Source: JAOUFP01 sp963801505
GTDB taxonomy: Bacteria; Nitrospirota; Thermodesulfovibrionia; Thermodesulfovibrionales; UBA6898
Direction: 5' to 3'
Assembly: GCA_963801505.1 (NCBI GenBank)
Contig: CAWDEY010000016.1
Span: 62,001 to 126,000, forward strand
Length of the DNA: 64,000 nt
The position numbers and the translations under genes were made by a program. Shown piece by piece: positions 1 to 7,209 of the stretch (position 1 is its first letter; every line of letters starts with the position of its first letter). A model generated the notes under the pieces. It was not told the DNA's origin. It saw only the letters and a list, made by a program, of their open reading frames with translations, and ran no database searches.

Positions 1-490
1 CAAGAACGGCTGTCGACATTGTAAATACCGTAGCACCGAAGGATTGCATCACCGCCCCGTATTGCATGGTGCGCAGGGACTCCGAGAGAGGGGCTGTCAG
101 ACGTGAACCGGCGAGAATAGACACGAGACGCGCCCGAAGTGCCGGCTCTTGCTCAATGAGGCTTGTCACCTGGGTCAATAACTCCGGGATCGTAAGGGTG
201 ACGACCAGAAGGGTGACGACCAGAAGCGTTACAAAAACGACCGCAATGCTCCATCCGCGTCCCAAACGGCGCTCTTCGAGCCACGAGACCGCCGGGCCCA
301 GCGTGCCGACGATGGCGAGCGCCGCGACGAGCACGAGAACGACCGGCAGGATACGGACCATCACCCATAAGCCTGCGACAACGACAATCAAAGTGAATAT
401 GGTCGAGTAAGAGAGTTCAAAGCGCACTACTCTCCCTTGGGAGTGCCGATCTTTCGTCCGCAGCTCGTCGGATTTATGAGGCGGGATCAT
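1..490 (-). CDS. AI-2E family transporter, N-terminal part (cut by window edge)
   Basis: This frame is open from an ATG at 490 to the left edge of the window, 163 codons, so only the N-terminal part is visible. A charged N-terminus (MIPPHKSDELRTKDR) is followed by hydrophobic segments around residues 32-60 and 83-100, then an amphipathic stretch ending in LTQVTSLIEQEPALRARL. This layout (paired membrane helices, a WLEERRLGR-type loop, then a periplasmic helical region) is that of the AI-2E/PerM-like permease family (PF01594). Members move small molecules or ions across the inner membrane, and substrate cannot be told from sequence. A perfect 15-bp tandem duplication at 196-225 repeats the residues VVTLL in frame. 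Confidence 0.7.
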   Translation of the reverse strand, partial: MIPPHKSDELRTKDRHSQGRVVRFELSYSTIFTLIVVVAGLWVMVRILPVVLVLVAALAIVGTLGPAVSWLEERRLGRGWSIAVVFVTLLVVTLLVVTLTIPELLTQVTSLIEQEPALRARLVSILAGSRLTAPLSESLRTMQYGAVMQSFGATVFTMSTAVL

Positions 491-637
491 AGCGATACCC
501 GTCCGTCGCCTGCTACTCTGCGCATGGGGAGTTCTCAAACCATGATAAGAGCTTCAATACATCTCTTTCTTTGTCAGATAATTCCAGTATCATAATTGCC
601 GCCTTTTAAATAAAACATATCAAATCCATAGGAAAAG

Positions 638-760
638 TCAATTAAGGTCCTTGTCCGAATCGTTATAACGGGAGGCACTGGCGCGGAACTCTTCAACGAT
701 CTCGATGAAGGCATCGACAATCTCCGGGTAGAAGTGGGATGCCTTGCCGGTCTGGCCCAT
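638..760 (-). pseudogene. C-terminal stub of an HD-GYP domain protein
   Basis: One frame encodes about 41 residues ending at a stop at 638. It contains SHFYPEIVDAFIEIVEEF and then SRYNDSDKDLN. This matches the closing segment of HD-GYP cyclic-di-GMP phosphodiesterases, where a G-THFDP-IVDAF---E-EFR stretch ends the domain. Upstream in the same frame there is a stop a few codons before the ATG at 760, and no HD or GYP motif is present. I read it as the remnant of a deleted or truncated response-regulator phosphodiesterase. The rest of 491-1001 holds no recognisable gene. Confidence 0.6.
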
Positions 761-967
761 CTCCGTCCTGTTCGTCTACAACCATAATAGAGCAAGTCTC
801 CCTTCTGAGACTGCTTTTTATCTGAAACATTATGCGGGGGCCTGCATTGTACTGCCAGCATTAGAGGCAAAGCCGGCCCGTGGCATCACTGTTTAATTTC
901 GTTTTCTCTTTTGCTGCGTTCTTAAAACATTCTGCCGAATAAAAGGATGTGAGGATGAGATATGCAA

Positions 968-986
968 GCGGGGAGAGCCTCCCCGC
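968..986. terminator. GC-rich hairpin after the first SYLF gene
   Basis: The perfect inverted repeat gcggggag/ctccccgc has a 3-nt loop and lies just beyond the stop codon of the minus-strand SYLF gene. No strong T-tract follows, so it may be a weak terminator or a transcript-stabilising hairpin. The same hairpin follows the paralogous gene at 13241. Confidence 0.5.
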
Positions 987-1001
987 CTGCGATGCTGCGT
1001 G

Positions 1002-1568
1002 TTAATCGGTCTTTATCTTTGTGAACTTTGCGCCTTTTATGGAGACTCCGGCCATCAGCCCCTTCTGATCAATTACGAAGCCCAGGACAGGATGCTGACT
1101 CACCAGGGTACTGACCGGCGCGTCAACACCAGAGTCAACCAGGGTCACCTCGGCGTCAGCTCCTGCTTCCCAGCCTTCGCTGCTTTGGAACTTCTTCAGC
1201 GCCTCTTCTGTAGCAAAAATAATTATCATGTCAGACTTCTCAGCGCCGATCTGCCAACCTACTGATCCCGCGGCCAGGCTGTAATAGTCAACCGTCGTGC
1301 CTCCAATCTTCAAAGCACCCTGACCATATTGGCCACCAATAACGAATGCGGCTTTGGTGACGTTAGGTATGACGAGCACTCCCTTTGCCACTTTTAGGTA
1401 ATCATTAGCACCCTTTACATCCTTGTTAAACCTGTCCATTGCTGCGTTGACACTTTCGTCAATCTCTCCCTTTGACTTGGCGTAGGAAACATTAGCCAGC
1501 AGTCCAAAGACCAGCATAAAGCAGAAAATCAACCCCAATTTTTTGAATAATACTCTCTGAATCTTCAT
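1002..1568 (-). CDS. SYLF (YSC84-like) lipid-binding domain protein, secreted
   Basis: This 188-residue protein has a signal peptide (residues 1-30, LIFCFMLVFGLLANVSYA). The SYLF/Ysc84 domain (PF04366) follows, with KGVLVIPNVTKAAFVIGG, GQGALKI, the Y-SLAAGSVGWQIGA core, IIFATEEALKKF, and a C-terminus in VIDQKGLMAGVSIKG. SYLF domains bind phosphoinositides in eukaryotes; in bacteria they are exported proteins of unknown role. The start is supported by a GAGGAGG Shine-Dalgarno sequence 7-8 nt upstream. It is the last gene of a minus-strand run of stress/envelope genes. A close paralogue at 13241-13807 shares the 5' leader and the 3' hairpin, which points to segmental duplication. Confidence 0.85.
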   Translation of the reverse strand: MKIQRVLFKKLGLIFCFMLVFGLLANVSYAKSKGEIDESVNAAMDRFNKDVKGANDYLKVAKGVLVIPNVTKAAFVIGGQYGQGALKIGGTTVDYYSLAAGSVGWQIGAEKSDMIIIFATEEALKKFQSSEGWEAGADAEVTLVDSGVDAPVSTLVSQHPVLGFVIDQKGLMAGVSIKGAKFTKIKTD

Positions 1569-1736
1569 CGTGTAATTCCTCCTCTTTTGATATTAATATT
1601 GGTCGCCAAAATGACGACCTGCCCGCATGAGCAAAGATTTTTTCTGAATTATTTGCGCTGACATTTTTTTATGCTGTTGCTCTCCTTTCTGTTAATAAAT
1701 TTCAGTGCGCGCCTGAAACTCCACAGTTAATTTCTT

Positions 1737-1997
1737 TTATGCAACCTCCGGAGACTTTCCTATATTGCGTAAACTTGTTTTTCTGCCGGCATTTGCGAGC
1801 ATTCTGAACATGGCAAGCTGTTTGATATAACTGATCCCCGCAATCCCGGAGTAAAATTCGAATCCGTTGCCTTCAAAAAACTTCAGGCTTTGTTTCTTGC
1901 ACACAGGATTCCAGAGGTCCTCAATGGATTGCAGGATTATGGCCTCGGCAAGACTCCTGGCATGACTATTGGCAGTGAGGCCGGTTGTCTTGCTCAT
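1737..1997 (-). CDS. Hypothetical protein, 86 aa
   Basis: I chose the ATG at 1997, which gives MSKTTGLTANSHARSL. It overlaps the 3' end of the upstream coiled-coil gene by 32 bp. The central part, SLAEAIILQSIEDLWN followed by a Cys and a KFFEGNGFEFYSGIAGIS stretch, has the composition of a real folded domain. I have a weak memory of similar short proteins beside stress genes in Nitrospirota and related lineages, but I cannot name a family. A longer reading from 2084 would lie almost entirely inside the upstream gene and is less likely. Function is unknown. Confidence 0.5.
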   Translation of the reverse strand: MSKTTGLTANSHARSLAEAIILQSIEDLWNPVCKKQSLKFFEGNGFEFYSGIAGISYIKQLAMFRMLANAGRKTSLRNIGKSPEVA

Positions 1998-2283
1998 TTG
2001 AACTTTGAGGCCGCAACGTGAAAGGCTGTTTGACGTCATCCCAGACCTTTTCTGCGCCTGTCTTGAGGTCTTCCCATGCCTCATCGCTCGTAGTCTTGAG
2101 CTCGTGCAGCTTTATTCTCGCCTCATCCTGCCTGTGCTGCAAGGCTTCGATAGACTTGTTGTATTCAATCTTTGCCTCGGCCCTGGCTTTGGCCGCTTTG
2201 GCCTTGAGCAAAGCTATCTGCGCGTTCCATTCCTCCAGCTGCGCATCGAGCTTCTCTTCGTATTCCTTTCGTTTGTCCTTCAT
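1966..2283 (-). CDS. Coiled-coil stress-type protein, 105 aa
   Basis: The protein is soluble and highly charged. Nearly continuous heptad-like helix from residue 3 to about 85 (KRKEYEEKLDAQLEEWNAQI through RIKLHELKTTSDEAWEDLK) is followed by a short polar tail. No signal peptide or membrane segment is visible. A GAGGAGG ribosome site sits directly before the ATG at 2283. Short coiled-coil proteins of this kind commonly accompany CsbD, BON and DUF3185 genes in stress operons, which is exactly its setting here. No enzymatic motif is present. Confidence 0.65.
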   Translation of the reverse strand: MKDKRKEYEEKLDAQLEEWNAQIALLKAKAAKARAEAKIEYNKSIEALQHRQDEARIKLHELKTTSDEAWEDLKTGAEKVWDDVKQPFTLRPQSSNEQDNRPHCQ

Positions 2284-2319
2284 AGCCTCCTCCTCGTAGT
2301 TGAAGCGTTTTACTTTCTG

Positions 2320-2541
2320 TCAGCCCTTTTTGTTTCCCATGACCAGCAATACAATGCCGCCCACGAGCGCAATACCTCCTACGATCGGCGGCAGGGGAAG
2401 CGTTTTTGTCTTATCAGCAGTCACCTGGAGAGGACCGATATCAACGACCTTCTCTCTGGACGTGTAGGTGATGCCCTGATACGCAAGCGCGACGATTCCG
2501 ATCACGATAAGGATGATTCCTAACAGTGTATTCGTTTTCAT
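2320..2541 (-). CDS. DUF3185 family small membrane protein
   Basis: I place the start at the ATG at 2541, preceded by AGGAG with 4-nt spacing; this yields a 73-residue protein starting MKTNTLLGIILIVIGIVALA. It has two membrane helices (about residues 5-22 and 50-68) and between them a polar extracytoplasmic loop with EKVVDIGPLQVTADK. This TM-loop-TM plan with a 'G-L-V-A---K--PLP---GG' stretch is that of DUF3185 (PF11381). The role is unknown; it is commonly linked to stress operons. It lies between the lmo0937-type and coiled-coil genes with short gaps, so co-transcription is likely. Confidence 0.75.
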   Translation of the reverse strand: MKTNTLLGIILIVIGIVALAYQGITYTSREKVVDIGPLQVTADKTKTLPLPPIVGGIALVGGIVLLVMGNKKG

Positions 2542-2590
2542 TTTGCTCCTTTCTGCTTCCACCCTGTATGGGTTGAAGACCTCCTGCAGG

Positions 2591-2737
2591 CTATCCTCTG
2601 CGTCCCTGAATAACGTTGAGCAAAATCACGATAATAGCAATTACCAGCAGGACGTGAATCAACCCGCCCATCGTGTAACTGCTCACCAGCCCGAGAACCC
2701 AAAGGATTATCAGTATCATTGCGATTGTCCACAACAT
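2591..2737 (-). CDS. lmo0937-type small membrane protein, 48 aa
   Basis: This short gene starts at an ATG at 2737, with AGGAGG five bases upstream, and ends at 2591. The product starts MLWTIAMILIILWVLGLV and ends NVIQGRRG. It has two hydrophobic helices (residues 1-19 and 27-42) joined by SSYTMGG, matching the lmo0937/lmo0888-like family of tiny membrane proteins (typically 45-52 residues). Function is unknown. A GC hairpin (gccccgctgtagcgggac, about 2770-2787) separates it from the upstream BON gene and may tune relative expression. Confidence 0.8.
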   Translation of the reverse strand: MLWTIAMILIILWVLGLVSSYTMGGLIHVLLVIAIIVILLNVIQGRRG

Positions 2738-2801
2738 ATCATCCTCCTTTTAGTTTGCCTTAGGTCCACTGTCCCGCTACAGCGGGGCAACCGTCCGGCG
2801 T

Positions 2802-3566
2802 CTATCTGGGTCGCTCGACTGTCATCTGGTTGTTTATGCTCTTGACACCCTTTATATCGGTGACGAGTTTAGAGACCAGGTCTATTTCAGCTGCATTTCT
2901 GGCTTTGCCACCCACGGTTACCACTCCGCGCTTCGTCGTGACCGTGGTGTGGAGGTAACTGGTAGAGCGATGAAACAGCAAGGCCAAGTTGACCTGGGCG
3001 GTGATGGATTCGTCATCGATCGTTTCAACTATTGTCCGGGGGGTCTTTTCCCCGGTATTTGACACGGTCATTTCATTTCTTACGTCTTTGACCCCCTCGA
3101 CATCCCTGGCATATTCAGTGGTCAGGTCTTTTTGTGCATGGCTGGTGGCCTCGCCTCGCAGAGTCACGATTCCGTCCATGCTGCTGATCTCCGTCACGTT
3201 GCCCACGTTTTGATGAAGCAGGAGCGTGGTTTTCACTTTCTCGCTGAGCAATGCATCGGACTTCTCGGCGGGTTGACCATTTTTGACTTCCAGTCTGTTG
3301 TCTACGCTTACCACCCCGGGGAGGCCCGCTACGGTCTCCTTGGCCAATGATCTGTGGGATTCTTCTGAGACAGTCCCTGTCAGTAAGACGACGCCATCCT
3401 CAGACTGGATTTTAATATCATCGTCCTTAAGGTAGGTCTTAAATACATACGAGTTCTCGGCTGATGCCAGGATGAGATCATCCAGCGTAGAAGCTTGCAC
3501 AGGGCTTCCGACCAACAACATAACGATAGCGGCCGCCATCAGCGCCATATAATACCTTCTTTTCAT
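2802..3566 (-). CDS. Periplasmic protein with three BON domains
   Basis: The protein has 254 residues, with a signal peptide at 1-25 (cleavage after PVQA). Three BON domains follow, at about 35-95, 105-168 and 185-252. Each carries the family signature of an alternating strand, a glycine turn and a helix: EDGVVLLTGTV, MDGIVTLRGEA and KRGVVTVGGKA, with closing segments GVVSVDNRL, GVKDVRNEM and GVKSINNQM. BON domains bind phospholipid membranes and occur in OsmY-like osmotic-stress proteins. The protein probably buffers the envelope under stress. An AAGGAGG site precedes the ATG. It is the second gene behind the sigma-54 promoter at 3934. Confidence 0.85.
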   Translation of the reverse strand: MKRRYYMALMAAAIVMLLVGSPVQASTLDDLILASAENSYVFKTYLKDDDIKIQSEDGVVLLTGTVSEESHRSLAKETVAGLPGVVSVDNRLEVKNGQPAEKSDALLSEKVKTTLLLHQNVGNVTEISSMDGIVTLRGEATSHAQKDLTTEYARDVEGVKDVRNEMTVSNTGEKTPRTIVETIDDESITAQVNLALLFHRSTSYLHTTVTTKRGVVTVGGKARNAAEIDLVSKLVTDIKGVKSINNQMTVERPR

Positions 3567-3637
3567 TGTACACCCTCCTTTTTGTCGATGTGTTTTGTTA
3601 TTGCTTTTTTGACTGCCTCACCCTAAATATCTCATGT

Positions 3638-3817
3638 CTACTTCCCGAGGACCTTCTTGACCTGGCCTACCTTTTTCTGAACTTTGCCGGTTAACATTTC
3701 GACCTTGCCTTTGGCTTTCAGTTTGGGATTATCACTGAGTTTCCCGGCAACCTCCTTAATCTTTCCCTTTGCAATGTGAAACTTGCCTTCTGCCTGGTCC
3801 CGCATACCTGATTTCAT
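3638..3817 (-). CDS. CsbD family stress protein
   Basis: I chose the ATG at 3817 because AGGAGG lies six bases upstream; this gives 59 residues beginning MKSGMRDQAEGKFHIAKG. The QAEGK---AKGKIKEVAGK----P--KAKGK-----GK pattern is diagnostic of CsbD (PF05532), small hydrophilic proteins induced by general stress in many bacteria; the biochemical role is unknown. It is the first gene downstream of the sigma-54 element at 3934-3949, with a predicted leader of roughly 105 nt. Confidence 0.85.
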   Translation of the reverse strand: MKSGMRDQAEGKFHIAKGKIKEVAGKLSDNPKLKAKGKVEMLTGKVQKKVGQVKKVLGK

Positions 3818-3933
3818 GTATTTCCTCCTCTTTTTTGCTAACACAATGTGTTAGAGTTTGCTTCGTAGCCAAAGCTCCCCGCAAGGAATCACGGATTGCA
3901 CTCAAATATAATTCTAAAGTTATCTACAATGAA

Positions 3934-3949
3934 TGCAGCATTCGTGCCT
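3934..3949 (-). promoter_or_regulatory. Sigma-54 (-24/-12) promoter for the CsbD/BON operon
   Basis: Read on the minus strand the element is AGGCACGAATGCTGCA. This matches the sigma-54 consensus (TGGCACG-N4-TTGCW) with the invariant GG and GC exactly 10 bases apart. Two palindromic sites lie about 129 bp upstream, as expected for an enhancer-dependent promoter. Two other loci (11701 and 44446) show the same arrangement. Confidence 0.75.
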
Positions 3950-4048
3950 GAAAGAGCCCCGGGGGGTCAATAGTGTCTATCTTGCTAAATTCATTGAAAA
4001 TATATGAGATACTATAATGCTGAAATGATAATCCGGAAGATGCTTATC

Positions 4049-4082
4049 CCTGAAATATCAGGAGATGTCTGAAATATCAGGA
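4049..4082. promoter_or_regulatory. Paired palindromic enhancer sites (UAS)
   Basis: Two near-identical inverted repeats, cctgaaatatcagg and tctgaaatatcagga, have centres 19 bp apart. Their midpoint is about 129 bp upstream of the -12 GC at 3935. Geometry and symmetry fit a dimeric bacterial enhancer-binding protein. They also lie between the CsbD operon and the divergent histidine kinase gene at 4367, so they could influence that gene too. Confidence 0.7.
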
Positions 4083-4092
4083 ATTATTCCTG

Positions 4093-4165
4093 CATCATGG
4101 GGAAATCTTAGTGGGAAGCATGGAAGGAAAGGGGACCGCCTTTTCTCTGAACTTCCAGTTAGATG
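4093..4165 (+). pseudogene. Possible C-terminal scrap of a histidine kinase ATPase domain
   Basis: One plus-strand frame reads HHGEILVGSMEGKGTAFSLN. It resembles the final strand-turn-strand of HATPase_c domains (HGG-I-V-S--GKGT-F-). The frame continues to 4293, but the last part matches nothing I know. No upstream ATPase boxes are present, since the preceding DNA is the enhancer region. It is too short for certainty and could be chance. Confidence 0.3.
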
Positions 4166-4366
4166 GCAGTGGCAGATGGCAGGAGCAGAGAGATATGGCC
4201 AACAGTGTTGATTTCCCCAGAAATATTGGTTTGCGACTATCCCTTGACAGCTTAGAATTATTTGCTGAATGCATGAGGGATGAGAGTTATTGAAATGATG
4301 ATTGCCTAAAACAATTCATGGTATGATGAAAATAACATTATTGTGTGATGCGAGGGGGCTGAAGGA

Positions 4367-7108
4367 ATGGATTCAACCGATAACTTCCGTGAGGAAAAAC
4401 TACGTCAAGAAAGTCTTGAAAACTATAGTGCCATGCTTATGGCCTCCTCTGACTCTATCATCATAATTTTGGCAGATGGCACTGTCGTTGATCTGAACAA
4501 TGCGGCGGCGCAAAGACTGGGAAGAAGCAAGAATGAAATAATTTCCTCTTGTATCTACAATTTTCTTCCGCTTGATGTTGCCACGTCAAGAAGAACCCAT
4601 GTCAAAAAAGTTCTGATTGACCGCACTCCCATAAATTTTGAAGATATACGTGATGGGCGATATTTTAACCACACAATCTACCCAGTCAGCGATATTCATG
4701 GAAAATTCAAGAGATTGATTCTGATGGCCCGGGACGTTACCGAACAAAAGAACGCTGAACAGGCAGTGAAGGAATCAGAGGCGCTTTTTGTATCTTTTAT
4801 GAGATATTTGCCCGGGGCGGCGTTCCTGAAAAAAAACAGCGGTGAGTTTGTTTACGTCAATGAAACATGGGAACGCGTTTCTCATAAGAAAGGGAATGAT
4901 ATTTACGGTAAGAGCGCTTATGATATATGGCCGGAAGATATTGCTGCACAGTACAAGACAAACGATAAGACAGTGATAGCGGAAAAACTTCCACTTCATT
5001 TTTTGCAACCCGTTCAGCAGGATGACGGAGTGCACAATTGGTATACAGTTAAGTTTCCGCTATTTGATGATAGCGGTAACGTTGTCATGCTGGGCGGCAT
5101 AGGAATTGACGTTACAGCGCGAGAGCACACAGAAAGAGAACTGCAAAAGACCGAAAAACGTTTTAAGCTTCTTGTTGACACCATGAACGAGGGGACGGCG
5201 ATCACCGATTCGCATGGTGTAATAATATATGTAAATAGGAAAACCTGTAGCATGTTGGACTATCCTGAAAATGAGCTGATAGGACGATCCGCATTTGATT
5301 TTTTGGATACAGGCAACATAAAAATTGTCAAAGAGGAACTGGGTAAAAGATCTCGCGGAGAAAGCAGTAACTATGAGGTAAACTGGACGAAAAAGAACGG
5401 CAGTTACTGCCACACACTCATGTCTGCGATACCGCTTTTTAGCGAAGATAAAACGTTTGATGGCAGTTTTGTTGTCATGACCGACATCACAGAACTTAAA
5501 AGAACGGAAGAATCGCTTCGTTTGGGCAGTCAGATTCTTAACAGCCTGGAAGAAGGCGTTAGTCTTGTGAGGGCTGAAGATCTGATAATTGTGTATGCTA
5601 ACCCGAAGCTTGAGGATATGCTGGGCTATGACAGGAATGAATTGACCGGGAAGCACATATCTGTCGTTAACGCTTCAAAAGAGAAAATGCCTAGAGAAAT
5701 TGCGGAAGAAATCCGGCAATCACTCCAAGAGCACCATGTATGGAAAGGCGAAGTGCTTAACGTGAAAAAAGATGGGACTATTTTGTGGAGCCTGGCTAAT
5801 ATCTCTGAATTCTATCATGGGGAATATGGCGCAGCCTATCTTACCGTGCAGTCCGATATCACGGACCGAAAAAAAGCTGCCGATGAGTTGAAAGAATACC
5901 GTGACCACCTTGAAGACATAATTGCAGAGCGCACAAGAGAATTGTCAGCCTTAAATGACCAGTTACGACAGTCACAAAAGCTGGAGGCGGTTGGTCTTCT
6001 TGCCGGAGGGATCGCCCATGACTTCAGCAATATACTGAGCACATTAAAAGGGTCTATGTATCTCATACAGAAGAACCTCGGCAACAACAGTCCTGTGATG
6101 AAATATGCCGAGCAGGCACTTTCCTCAGTAGACAGAGCAACTAATCTTACGCAGAGTCTTCTTGCATTCAGCAGAAAACAAACGATCACTCTGCAGCCGG
6201 TAGATCTTAATGAGATTATACAGAACGCATCAAAGCTGCTGTCTCAGCTTGTCGGTGAAGACATTGAGTTGGTTTTGATGCTGACGGACAGAAATCCCAC
6301 AGTCATTGCAGACAGAAACCAGATTGAGCAGATTCTGTTGAACCTCACAACCAATGCCAGAGATGCAATGCCCGATAGAGGAAAACTTACCTTTAAGACA
6401 GAGGTAATCGAGATTGACAAAGTGTTCAAGAAAGAACACGGGTACGGGACCTTCGGGCAATATGTTCTGCTGTCCGTATCTGACACCGGGACAGGCATAA
6501 AAGAGGAGATAAGAGGCAATATATACGAACCGTTCTTTACCACAAAGATGTTGGGAAAGGGGTCGGGCCTTGGACTTGCGGTAACGTACGGAATAGTAAA
6601 ACAGCACAACGGGTACATCGACATGGAGTCATTGCCAGGGAGAGGCACAACCTTCAAGATATACATACCCAAGGTGGAAGCAAAGGCCATATATCCGGAA
6701 AGCCAGGGCAGACATCCGGTAACAGGGGGGCGAGAAACAATTCTTTTGGCAGAAGACGACACCGACACAAGGGAGACAATGAGTGAGGTGCTGAAGCTGT
6801 CGGGGTACACAGTCATAGAGGCAAAGGATGGCGAGGACGCTCTCAGGCTGTTCAAGGTCCAAAAAGACGTTGTGGATCTTGTCTTGCTTGATGTGAGGAT
6901 GCCTAAAAAAAATGGCATGGAAGTCTATGAGGAGACCAGGAAATTGAGTCAGGGAACCAAATTTCTTTTTATGAGCGGATACACGGATGAAATAATTAAC
7001 AGTCAGGGAATCCTTGAAGAAGGACTCAACTTCATATCAAAAGCTGCCTTACCCGATGAGATCTTGCTGAAGATAAGGGAGGTATTGGATAAACTGCAAG
7101 ACGAGTGA
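4367..7108 (+). CDS. Hybrid sensor histidine kinase with four PAS domains and a receiver
   Basis: The protein has 913 residues and no membrane segment, so it is probably cytoplasmic. Four PAS domains lie at about 20-130, 140-258, 265-382 and 388-508, each closed by a D(V/I)T-(E/D)-K type linker. A coiled coil at about 508-540 leads to HisKA, with phospho-acceptor H551 in GGIAHDFSNIL. HATPase_c spans about 655-775, with N-box LLNLTTNARDAM, G1 DTGTGI, F-box YEPFFTTK and G2 GKGSGLGL. The C-terminal receiver (790-905) has acidic residues EDD, phospho-acceptor D842 (LLDVRMP) and a lysine at FISKAA. This NtrB-like HisKA type often partners sigma-54 activators. Its position beside an enhancer pair makes a link to that regulon plausible but unproven. 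Confidence 0.9.
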   Translation: MDSTDNFREEKLRQESLENYSAMLMASSDSIIIILADGTVVDLNNAAAQRLGRSKNEIISSCIYNFLPLDVATSRRTHVKKVLIDRTPINFEDIRDGRYFNHTIYPVSDIHGKFKRLILMARDVTEQKNAEQAVKESEALFVSFMRYLPGAAFLKKNSGEFVYVNETWERVSHKKGNDIYGKSAYDIWPEDIAAQYKTNDKTVIAEKLPLHFLQPVQQDDGVHNWYTVKFPLFDDSGNVVMLGGIGIDVTAREHTERELQKTEKRFKLLVDTMNEGTAITDSHGVIIYVNRKTCSMLDYPENELIGRSAFDFLDTGNIKIVKEELGKRSRGESSNYEVNWTKKNGSYCHTLMSAIPLFSEDKTFDGSFVVMTDITELKRTEESLRLGSQILNSLEEGVSLVRAEDLIIVYANPKLEDMLGYDRNELTGKHISVVNASKEKMPREIAEEIRQSLQEHHVWKGEVLNVKKDGTILWSLANISEFYHGEYGAAYLTVQSDITDRKKAADELKEYRDHLEDIIAERTRELSALNDQLRQSQKLEAVGLLAGGIAHDFSNILSTLKGSMYLIQKNLGNNSPVMKYAEQALSSVDRATNLTQSLLAFSRKQTITLQPVDLNEIIQNASKLLSQLVGEDIELVLMLTDRNPTVIADRNQIEQILLNLTTNARDAMPDRGKLTFKTEVIEIDKVFKKEHGYGTFGQYVLLSVSDTGTGIKEEIRGNIYEPFFTTKMLGKGSGLGLAVTYGIVKQHNGYIDMESLPGRGTTFKIYIPKVEAKAIYPESQGRHPVTGGRETILLAEDDTDTRETMSEVLKLSGYTVIEAKDGEDALRLFKVQKDVVDLVLLDVRMPKKNGMEVYEETRKLSQGTKFLFMSGYTDEIINSQGILEEGLNFISKAALPDEILLKIREVLDKLQDE

Positions 7109-7209
7109 GATATTTCCGCTAAGCCACAAGGTTTCTCTTATAAATCATCATGTGTTCCAAATATTTCTAACTGTTTCTTCCTTGATATTCTTTGCACCCC
7201 GTAATCACT

